From assembly GCA_002364735.1 (NCBI GenBank), contig DEZB01000052.1, forward strand, positions 1-64,000: a DNA stretch of 64,000 bases, read 5' to 3'. The DNA comes from Bacteroidales bacterium UBA3143 (GTDB lineage: Bacteria > Bacteroidota > Bacteroidia > Bacteroidales > Dysgonomonadaceae). The position numbers and the translations under genes are program-made. The stretch's first letter is position 1. Each line of letters starts with the position of its first letter. The notes under the pieces are model-generated. The model searched no databases. It had not been told where the DNA came from and saw only the letters and a program-made list of their open reading frames with translations. Of the stretch, positions 43,077-50,029 are shown piece by piece.

Positions 43077-43159
43077 AGACGTAATATTTTACGTCTTAAT
43101 ACAAAAAAGGAACAAGTCGTAAATTAGTTAGTCGAAGACTTTCTAATTTACGACTTGTC
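43077..43159. other. Two strong hairpins between sucB and restriction gene
   Basis: Hairpin 1: AGACGTAAtattTTACGTCT (43077-43096). Hairpin 2: a perfect 16-bp stem ACAAGTCGTAAATTAG / CTAATTTACGACTTGT (43112-43127, 43144-43159) whose loop holds AGTC/GACT. Neither has a strong T run; they probably separate the convergent transcripts, and hairpin 1 resembles dispersed palindromes of Bacteroidetes. Confidence 0.75.
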
Positions 43160-43173
43160 ATATTTGCGATCAA

Positions 43174-43878
43174 TTATTTAGCCAATCGTTTCATTTCCTC
43201 CTTTATTTGCTCTATCACTTCAACATTATATATTGCTTTCTTTCCGGCTATTTTTGTAGAATATACAAAGAAAACCTTTCCCCCATGGTCTCTCTCAAAC
43301 TTTTCATGATTAACACGGTGCATTTCTATCCATTGATATTGATTGAGCGATTGCCCTGAGCCAATTGGTTTTATTTGAATACCTATATACTTTTCTCCAA
43401 CTTTCAAAAAGAAGTCAACACTATATGCCCTGTCCCAATTGTCGGGTGCAGGTTCTATTTTTTGTCCAAGTGCTCCTTCCAATTGACCATATATAGTATC
43501 AATCTCTGTTTGGTATCCATCATATGTTCTTCGAAGCACCAGATTGTATGCATATTCTATACACTCCTCTTCGGTTATTGAAGCTAATTCGTTTTGAACA
43601 ACTTCTGAGAGTTTGGTGAAGAGGGTTTGGCCCAATGAGGTAATATATTCACGAGTAATATATATTCCATTTTTCTTTTTTTGTTTACCTTTTGTGAAAT
43701 AGTACTCTTCCCACTCATTGAAATCAATAGGTGCACATTCTCGTATTAATTCAGATAAAGGTCCTATGCTATAAGCTTTATTTAAACCCCATCTATTTAA
43801 AGCATAGTTTAGAAGTGTTTCATGTTTAAATTTGAAACCCATTCCATCAGTTTTTGTCATCCAATCTTTATTTGCCAT
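43174..43878 (-). CDS. MjaI-like type II restriction endonuclease
   Basis: 234 aa. Resembles the MjaI family of type II nucleases. The likely PD-(D/E)XK core is YSVDFFLKVGEKYIGIQIKPIG, with Asp155 and Gln168-x-Lys170; Gln replaces the usual Glu, as seen in other restriction enzyme families. Adjacent strand IEMHRVNHEKFERDHGGKVFFVY fits the fold. It starts 11 bp inside the 3' end of the methyltransferase gene, a tight R-M coupling. If the family call is right the target would be CTAG; this cannot be confirmed from sequence alone. Confidence 0.75.
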   Translation of the reverse strand: MANKDWMTKTDGMGFKFKHETLLNYALNRWGLNKAYSIGPLSELIRECAPIDFNEWEEYYFTKGKQKKKNGIYITREYITSLGQTLFTKLSEVVQNELASITEEECIEYAYNLVLRRTYDGYQTEIDTIYGQLEGALGQKIEPAPDNWDRAYSVDFFLKVGEKYIGIQIKPIGSGQSLNQYQWIEMHRVNHEKFERDHGGKVFFVYSTKIAGKKAIYNVEVIEQIKEEMKRLAK

Positions 43879-45157
43879 TTATAAAAGCATTAAATTTATT
43901 TTTATATTTAAAATCAATCGAGTTATCTACTAAAGCTAAGTTCTCCTTTAGCAAATGAGCATTTATAAAGGTTTTATTCTCTAAATACATATATGCCATT
44001 AAAATATTATTCGCATCGTGTTTTACAATATCATACTTTAAAAAAACTTTTTTTCCGCGAAGTTTATTAATTAAGTATTCATATGCTTCATTGTTAATTG
44101 TAGGGTTTTGTTTAATACCAATTAATCGAATTGTTAAATCATTACTTAACCGAATTAGCTCTGGACTAATTATTTCCTTTACTGAGAAAAACTCTTCTCT
44201 TTGTCCAGTACTCTTAGCATCAATCTTCGATCCATATTGAATTTTCTTTACATCAATTTTTTTATCTAACTTATGTGTATCTATAAATTGATAAGGCAGA
44301 CTTTCAATTCTTTTTTCAAAAGATATTTCACTTTTTGGTTGTTTTATCAACTTTGTTTCAACTTCCATAAAAGCATCACTTCCACCGATTCTCTCCTTTA
44401 TAATAGGAATAAAATCAGGATTTATTTCATAGCCAATAGAATTGCGATTCAGATTCTTTGCAGCCAAAGCAGTAGTGCCACTTCCCATAAAAGGATCGAG
44501 AACCGTCTCGCTTGGGAAAGAAAACATTTTGATTAATCGGTGGGGTAATTCTTCGGGAAACATAGCTAAATGCTTGTCTTGCTTGGCACCAGGAAAATAC
44601 CAATGACCATTAAAGTATGTTTTCCACTCTTCATTTGTCATTGCTGCATTATCTTTTTGCACTTTATTAGGCATTGGAGCCTTTCCTTGCTTTTTGAATA
44701 ACAGAATATATTCAAAATCCAATTTAACTATACCATTTCTTGGATTAGGGTAGCTACCCATTATACTTGCCCCTCCTGAAGTGTTCATAGTAGTGACTTT
44801 TTGCCAAATTATTTGTCCCATAAAGTCAAAACCAATAACTTCGCAAAACTTTATAATTTCTGCATGAATAGGAATAATTTTGTAACGTCCATAATAAGTA
44901 GAACGAGCAAACTGATCGCCAATATTTATACACAAACGACAGCCTTCATGTAGGACTCTGAAACATTCTTGCCAAGTTAAATTCAAATGATTTATATATG
45001 TCTCATAATCATCATGAAATCCAATTTGATTCTCAGTTCCATAATCTTTTAATTGCCAATAAGGTGGTGAAGTAACGATTAAATGAACGCTTTCGTCAGA
45101 AAGCTCATTCATTTGTCTGCTATCTCCATTTATAATAGTGTGCTTTGTTTTATTCAT
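43868..45157 (-). CDS. DNA N4-cytosine-type methyltransferase with SNase-like tail
   Basis: 429 aa. Beta-class order: catalytic motif IV TSPPYW (29-34, the SPPY form typical of N4-cytosine enzymes) precedes SAM motif I DPFMGSGTT (221-229). Residues about 325-425 are not part of the methylase fold; they read like a staphylococcal-nuclease OB fold (LTIRLIGIKQNP, KVFLKYDIVKHDANNILMAY, FINAHLLKENLALVD). The Arg35 equivalent is kept (Arg344) but the Glu43 and Arg87 equivalents are not, so this tail is probably a binding domain. Overlaps the nuclease gene by 11 bp. Should protect the host at the nuclease's site. Confidence 0.85.
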   Translation of the reverse strand: MNKTKHTIINGDSRQMNELSDESVHLIVTSPPYWQLKDYGTENQIGFHDDYETYINHLNLTWQECFRVLHEGCRLCINIGDQFARSTYYGRYKIIPIHAEIIKFCEVIGFDFMGQIIWQKVTTMNTSGGASIMGSYPNPRNGIVKLDFEYILLFKKQGKAPMPNKVQKDNAAMTNEEWKTYFNGHWYFPGAKQDKHLAMFPEELPHRLIKMFSFPSETVLDPFMGSGTTALAAKNLNRNSIGYEINPDFIPIIKERIGGSDAFMEVETKLIKQPKSEISFEKRIESLPYQFIDTHKLDKKIDVKKIQYGSKIDAKSTGQREEFFSVKEIISPELIRLSNDLTIRLIGIKQNPTINNEAYEYLINKLRGKKVFLKYDIVKHDANNILMAYMYLENKTFINAHLLKENLALVDNSIDFKYKNKFNAFINGK

Positions 45158-45185
45158 TTTTGCTTGTGTTATTTCTTTAGAGACA

Positions 45186-45193
45186 CAAATATA
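45186..45193 (-). promoter_or_regulatory. -7 box of R-M operon
   Basis: CAAATATA, read TATATTTG on the minus strand, 29 bp before the methyltransferase start. The 45194-45370 gap contains nothing else recognised. Confidence 0.5.
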
Positions 45194-45370
45194 CTAAATA
45201 TTTATGTCTCTAAGGTTGAAGAATTTTCTTAGATTTAGATTAAAAAAGAGGATATCGGCTAATGCAATAACTTAATCGATTATTATTCCCACTATAACAA
45301 CTAAAATAAAATTGATTAAGAGATTTATATGAGGAGACTAAAAAGGAAAAATTTAAATAAGAGACTTTTT

Positions 45371-45775
45371 TCAATCGGGAAGAAATGCCACTGCATCAAT
45401 TTCTATCAAACATTCAGAATTTGTTAAGCCCGATACAATTAGGCCTGAAATGGCAGGAGGATTCACAAATTTAACAACACGTTGTGAGGCTTCGAATGCT
45501 GTTGCCACATCTTGACCTTCTACAATGTAAATGGTGAGTTTCACAAGGTGTTCAAATGTTGCTCCACAAGCCCTTAGTGCAGTTTCAATGTTGTACATCA
45601 CTTGAATGGTTTGCGTGTGAATGTTTCCTTTGCCAATTACTTCTCCATTCGAATTTATAGCGTTTTGTCCACCTATGTGAATTGTTGCTCCGCTTCCACG
45701 AGTTGTCACTACTTGCGAAAACACACCACTTTTTAAAAGCCCGTTGGGATTGATGTGTATTATTTTTCCATTCAT
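45371..45775 (-). CDS. RidA family protein (atypical)
   Basis: 134 aa YjgF/YER057c/UK114-fold protein, normally a trimer. GSGATIHIGGQNAINSNGEVIGKG, ACGATFEHLVKLTIYIVEG and LIEIDAVAFLPD match the family. In RidA proper the sequence PARS provides the Arg (Arg105 in E. coli) that binds the 2-aminoacrylate carboxylate; here it reads PPAISG, so that Arg is missing while the C-terminal Glu (IEIDA) is kept. It therefore belongs to a Rid subgroup not expected to be a 2-iminoacid deaminase. The VOC gene lies 112 bp upstream on the same strand. Confidence 0.85.
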   Translation of the reverse strand: MNGKIIHINPNGLLKSGVFSQVVTTRGSGATIHIGGQNAINSNGEVIGKGNIHTQTIQVMYNIETALRACGATFEHLVKLTIYIVEGQDVATAFEASQRVVKFVNPPAISGLIVSGLTNSECLIEIDAVAFLPD

Positions 45776-45837
45776 AACTTCATGTTTTTATTAATAAGGA
45801 AACTATTTTATACGTTGCTGGTGTTCACTTCAAATCT

Positions 45838-45853
45838 TTGTGTTGCGAAGCAG
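45838..45853 (+). repeat. Fragment of the 47.3-kb hairpin repeat
   Basis: TTGTGTTGCGAAGCA matches the right arm of the hairpin at 47278-47410 for 13 bases. Short, so possibly coincidental. Confidence 0.3.
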
Positions 45854-45887
45854 GTTTTCAATATGCTGATAATTATAGGTAAACTCC

Positions 45888-46280
45888 TTATTTACTGGAA
45901 TGCACACCAAACATATTCCCTTCCGTATCAAACGCCAACACCATAAATCCATATTCACCAATTGATTCTTTTGATTGATGAACCTTACCTCCTGCTTCTT
46001 CAATGCGTGCTTCTTCTATGGCACAATCATCGCTATCAAAATAGACTATGGTTGAACCACCTCCTCCTGCCTTAAAACCAGCCATTTTAACCAATGCTCC
46101 TGCAGCACCCGCACCATCCATTTCCATTGGGAATGCCACCATTTTCATATCATCATCTGCTGTGTTTGGCATTGGCAACTCAGATAACTGAACATGCAAT
46201 ACTTCTTCATAAAACTTTTTGGCTCTATTCATATCGTCTACATAAATTTCGAACCAACCAACTGGATTTTTTGCTTTCAT
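45888..46280 (-). CDS. VOC/glyoxalase-fold protein
   Basis: 130 aa. PVGWFEIYVDDMNRAKKFYEEVL is the first beta-alpha-beta-beta-beta unit and STIVYFDSDDCAIEEARIEEAGGKV the second, ending DTEGNMFGVHSS with the terminal Glu/Asn-Gly metal-side strand. This looks like the VOC subgroup of small single-domain proteins often annotated glyoxalase/bleomycin resistance. Substrate unknown. Same strand as the RidA-like gene. Confidence 0.87.
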   Translation of the reverse strand: MKAKNPVGWFEIYVDDMNRAKKFYEEVLHVQLSELPMPNTADDDMKMVAFPMEMDGAGAAGALVKMAGFKAGGGGSTIVYFDSDDCAIEEARIEEAGGKVHQSKESIGEYGFMVLAFDTEGNMFGVHSSK

Positions 46281-46467
46281 AATTATTTGTTTTTTTAAAT
46301 GACTCTAATAGAGATATTATAAACAGATTGATTTAAAAGATTGTTCTACCTGAAGTGCTTGAATATCATAAATTTAACAACTCAGTTATAGCGCACTTTC
46401 CATTTACATTAATTTGTTATAACAGAGAAATAAAACAACACAAACAGCACCTATCGTTTTTTTATTA

Positions 46468-46475
46468 TCTTTGTC
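46468..46475 (+). promoter_or_regulatory. -7 box of rhomboid gene
   Basis: TATCTTTG, 65 bp before the start codon; no -33 match. Confidence 0.45.
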
Positions 46476-46540
46476 CCCATCGTTTTTTAGCACAAACAAA
46501 TGTGTTCATTTCTAATTAGAAAAAAACAAACTTCGCATTT

Positions 46541-47197
46541 ATGATAACACTTGCCATTATAATAGTTACCGTATTAATATCTTACCAAGCATTTAACAAT
46601 TATGACCTTGCCGACAAACTTATCTTCCAGCCAGCATCAGTAAGAGATGGGCAGTGGTATAGGCTAATAACTTATGGCGTGTTGCATGCAGATTTCACCC
46701 ATTTGCTTTTTAATATGTTCACGTTTTATCTTTTTGGCAGCTATATCGAAAACATATTTAAACTTCAGTTTGGACAAAGGCCTGGAGCTGCAGCGTTTAT
46801 ACTCCTTTATATAGGCGGACTGTTCATTTCAATACTGCCAACCTATTTTAAACAAAAGGACAATTACTATTACAAAGGCCTTGGAGCATCGGGCGCTGTT
46901 TCGGCAATTGTGTTTGCATATATCCTTATCAATCCCATGAACTTTATGGGTATTCTTTTCATCCCCATTATGTTACCTGCATTTTTATTTGGTTTCATCT
47001 TCGTTTTTATATCAATGTATTTAGATAAAAAAGAGGTGGGCGGCATCAACCATTCGGCACATATAACTGGTGGGCTGTTTGGCATTATATATACCGCTGC
47101 GTTATTTATGGTGATGAGCAATGTAAATCTACTTTTGCAGTTTATATTTAAGATTCAAATTACATCGTTGGGTGATCTCTTCCATTTTGGGTTTTAG
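46541..47197 (+). CDS. Rhomboid family intramembrane serine protease
   Basis: 218 aa, six hydrophobic segments. The catalytic dyad is present: Ser117 in GLGASGAVSA and His174 in INHSAHITGGLFG; HADFTHLLFNMF provides the conserved HxxxN (His54, Asn58) that stabilises the oxyanion. Cleaves within membrane segments of other proteins. Monocistronic. No cytoplasmic zinc-finger or EF-hand extension, so a minimal bacterial rhomboid. Substrate unknown. Confidence 0.93.
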   Translation: MITLAIIIVTVLISYQAFNNYDLADKLIFQPASVRDGQWYRLITYGVLHADFTHLLFNMFTFYLFGSYIENIFKLQFGQRPGAAAFILLYIGGLFISILPTYFKQKDNYYYKGLGASGAVSAIVFAYILINPMNFMGILFIPIMLPAFLFGFIFVFISMYLDKKEVGGINHSAHITGGLFGIIYTAALFMVMSNVNLLLQFIFKIQITSLGDLFHFGF

Positions 47198-47277
47198 GTA
47201 AAACAAACCCATTGTTAGCGGTCATATTCGCAGAATTTTATAAACTTTTTTTGCGATGAATTTACAGTATGCACAAC

Positions 47278-47410
47278 CTTCGCTAACACGAAACACCCAT
47301 TGCAAATGGGCGCGATCGGAAAATCATTGTATAGATTATTTTAGATTGACAAATGATAGAAGCACCGCAGTCGCTCGCGCGGTTTTATTTGCAAACCGTG
47401 TGTTGCGAAG
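47278..47410. repeat. Orphan long imperfect hairpin
   Basis: Outer arms CTTCGCTAACAC (47278-47289) and GTGTTGCGAAG (47400-47410) pair with one bulge. Inside, TTGCAAATGGGCGCGA pairs partly with TCGCGCGGTTTTATTTGCAA, and two small hairpins are visible (CCCATTgcaAATGGG at 47296-47310; CGGTTT/AAACCG at 47380-47398). It resembles the blocks before the Y1 transposases in architecture but not in sequence, and no transposase is adjacent. The rest of the 522-bp gap 47198-47719 holds only the promoter below and short ATCTGTGG repeats near 47480. Confidence 0.6.
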
Positions 47411-47613
47411 CAAAAAAACATTGAATTGAAAATGCAAAACTTCGACTATGATCTGTAGTTAATCTAATAAAATCTGTGGTATCTGTGGTTAAAAAAATGA
47501 CCTTCATATAAAACACTTCCTAATGAATATCAAACACCTCTTGCCTCCTCTCTAATTCTCTTATCTCTAACTGCTTTTTCCAGGTTTTAGCCATGACTTT
47601 CAAAGAAATAATC

Positions 47614-47621
47614 TATCTTTG
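47614..47621 (+). promoter_or_regulatory. -7 box of M3 peptidase gene
   Basis: TATCTTTG, 98 bp before the start codon; the -33 region is unconvincing. Confidence 0.45.
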
Positions 47622-47719
47622 CACTTTAATACAGAAAGAGATAAATCAAAAAAAAGTACAACTAACGTTCTTCTCTTATCCAAACAAATAACTTTATTCA
47701 TTTTAGACACTATTTTTAA

Positions 47720-49831
47720 ATGAAACATTTCACTATTTTAAGCTTATCGATTATGATGTTGATTTCTTGTGGCACAAACAAGGATTCTGCTGAAAAAGGT
47801 AGCATCTTTTACTCGGAGTTTGAAACTCCTTATGGCATGCCTCCTTTTGAAAAAATTACTAACGAGGACTTCAAACCCGCTTTTGAAAAAGGCATTGAAC
47901 AACAATCAAATGAAATTGATTCGATTGCCAACAATTCCGAAGCTCCTACATTTGAAAACACCATTGTAGCATTAGACAACAGTGGGAAAATACTATCACG
48001 CGTTTCACGTGTGTTTTCTGGCCTAAAAGGTGCAGAAAACAACGACACGCTACAAGCAATTGCTGAGGAAATGTCTCCGCTACTGTCTGAGCACAGCGAC
48101 AACATTTACTTGAATGACAAATTGTTTGAAAGAATAAACGCTTTGCACAATGACTCTGCCAATCTTGGCCTGAACACAGAGCAATATCGTTTGCTTGATA
48201 TGTATTACAAGAACTTTGTTCGTTCGGGCATTATGTTGAGCGACGAACAAAAAGATGAATTGAGAGAGATAAACAAAGAACTTTCTGCATTGACACTTAA
48301 TTTTGGAAACAACTTATTGAAAGAAACAAACTCCTATGAATTGGTAATTGACAATGAGGCTGATTTGGCTGGTCTTCCACAAGGCGTAGTTTCTGCAGCG
48401 GCTGTCACTGCAAAAGATAAAGACATGGAAGGCAAGTGGGTTTTCACACTTCACAAACCAAGCTGGTTGCCATTTTTGCAGTATGCTGACAATCGCGATT
48501 TGCGCGAAAAGCTCTACAAAGCAATGTATAACCGCGGAGACAATGACAATGAGTTTGACAACAAGAAGAACATCAACAAAATTGTAAACCTGCGTATACA
48601 AAAAGCCAATATGTTGGGATATGCCACTCATGCCGATTTTGTGATGGAAGAGCGCATGGCTAAAACACCTGAAAATGTGTACAAACTACTCAACGATGTA
48701 TGGGAATATGCACTGCCACAAACTAAAAAAGAAGCTGCTGAGTTGCAAACTATTATTGATGCAGAAGGCGGTGACTTTAAATTGCAATCGTGGGATTGGT
48801 GGTATTACACTGAAAAGTTGAGAGAAAAAAAATATGCACTGAATGAAGCTGAGTTGAAACCCTACTTCAAAATGGAAAATGTGAGAGAGGGAGTTTTTGC
48901 AACTGCTAATAAATTGTACGGACTGAACTTCACTAAACTTGAGAGCGTTCCTGTTTATCATCCCGAAGTGGAAGCTTATGAAGTGACTGAAGCAGATGGA
49001 TCACACCTAGCCATATTCTACACCGACTATTTTCCTCGTTCGGGCAAGAATGCTGGTGCTTGGATGAGTAGTTTTAGAGGTCAAGAAATAAAAGATGGAG
49101 AAAACATCCGTCCATTAATCTTTAATGTGGGCAACTTCACTCGTGCTACACCCGAAACACCATCGCTATTAACATTGGACGAAGTGGAAACACTGTTCCA
49201 CGAATTTGGTCATGCTTTGCATGGCATGCTTTCGAACGTAACCTACAGTGGTGTATCTGGAACAAGCGTTCCACGTGATTTTGTTGAGCTTCCGTCGCAA
49301 ATAATGGAGCATTGGGCATTTCATCCCGAAGTGCTTAAGCTATATGCAAAACATTACGAAACGGGTGAAATTATTCCTGATTCGTTGATTGCAAAAATGG
49401 AAGCTGCTTCAAAATTCAACATGGGCTTCATCACTACAGAGTTTATTGGAGCTGCACTATTGGATATGGACTACCATACACAAACCGAAGAAAGAGAATT
49501 TGATGTGCGTGATTTTGAGAAAAAATCAATGGAGAAAATTGGTTTAATTAGCGAAATCATCCCTCGCTATCGTAGCACCTATTTCTCACACATCTTTAGT
49601 GGTGGTTATTCTGCTGGATACTATAGCTATTTATGGTCTGAAGTGTTAGATTCAGATGCGTTTCAACCATTTGTAGAAAATGGCATTTTTGATACAGCAT
49701 CAGCTCAATCGTTTCGCAAAAATGTGCTCTCGAAAGGAAACTCTGACGACCCAATGACGCTGTATAAAAAATACAGAGGTGCAGAACCCAATCCTGTATA
49801 CCTACTTAAAAACAGAGGATTCGTCAACTAA
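47720..49831 (+). CDS. dcp: M3 peptidyl-dipeptidase (Dcp) lipoprotein
   Basis: 703 aa. Zinc peptidase releasing dipeptides from C-termini. HEFGHALHGM holds zinc ligands His494 and His498 with catalytic Glu495; the downstream FVELPSQIMEHW supplies the third ligand Glu. Lipoprotein signal MKHFTILSLSIMMLISC (Cys17), so envelope-anchored. Complements the envelope DPP III (dipeptides from N-termini) at 4537-6594. Full length; C-terminus GAEPNPVYLLKNRGFVN is standard. Confidence 0.95.
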   Translation: MKHFTILSLSIMMLISCGTNKDSAEKGSIFYSEFETPYGMPPFEKITNEDFKPAFEKGIEQQSNEIDSIANNSEAPTFENTIVALDNSGKILSRVSRVFSGLKGAENNDTLQAIAEEMSPLLSEHSDNIYLNDKLFERINALHNDSANLGLNTEQYRLLDMYYKNFVRSGIMLSDEQKDELREINKELSALTLNFGNNLLKETNSYELVIDNEADLAGLPQGVVSAAAVTAKDKDMEGKWVFTLHKPSWLPFLQYADNRDLREKLYKAMYNRGDNDNEFDNKKNINKIVNLRIQKANMLGYATHADFVMEERMAKTPENVYKLLNDVWEYALPQTKKEAAELQTIIDAEGGDFKLQSWDWWYYTEKLREKKYALNEAELKPYFKMENVREGVFATANKLYGLNFTKLESVPVYHPEVEAYEVTEADGSHLAIFYTDYFPRSGKNAGAWMSSFRGQEIKDGENIRPLIFNVGNFTRATPETPSLLTLDEVETLFHEFGHALHGMLSNVTYSGVSGTSVPRDFVELPSQIMEHWAFHPEVLKLYAKHYETGEIIPDSLIAKMEAASKFNMGFITTEFIGAALLDMDYHTQTEEREFDVRDFEKKSMEKIGLISEIIPRYRSTYFSHIFSGGYSAGYYSYLWSEVLDSDAFQPFVENGIFDTASAQSFRKNVLSKGNSDDPMTLYKKYRGAEPNPVYLLKNRGFVN

Positions 49832-49923
49832 TAAAAAAAGAGATATCAGTATGAAACTCAAGAGATAAATTCTCGACCATAAAAAAACTTACACATATAC
49901 TCTTATAAAAGACAAAAAAAGTT

Positions 49924-49931
49924 TATATTTG
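49924..49931 (+). promoter_or_regulatory. -7 box of secDF
   Basis: TATATTTG, 99 bp before the start codon. The resulting leader would contain the hairpin at 49946-49970. Confidence 0.5.
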
Positions 49932-49945
49932 CAAGCGAAAAAATA

Positions 49946-49970
49946 AGAGGCATGAAAGTGCCTCTATTTT
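49946..49970 (+). promoter_or_regulatory. Terminator-like hairpin in secDF leader
   Basis: Stem AGAGGCA / TGCCTCT (49946-49952, 49959-49965) followed by ATTTTTAAT. It lies about 8-10 nt after the predicted transcript start, so it may be an attenuator, a 5' stabilising hairpin, or the terminator of the upstream peptidase gene. Confidence 0.5.
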
Positions 49971-50029
49971 TAATAATTCAATCTGATAATCAAATAAATA
50001 TCAAACACTAATAAAAAAGCAAAACTGTA

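Noticed and set aside
43174..45157. Depletion of CTAG in the window as evidence for an MjaI-type specificity
   Set aside because: I could not count reliably by eye, CTAG is rare in many bacteria, and at least one site is present near 49007.
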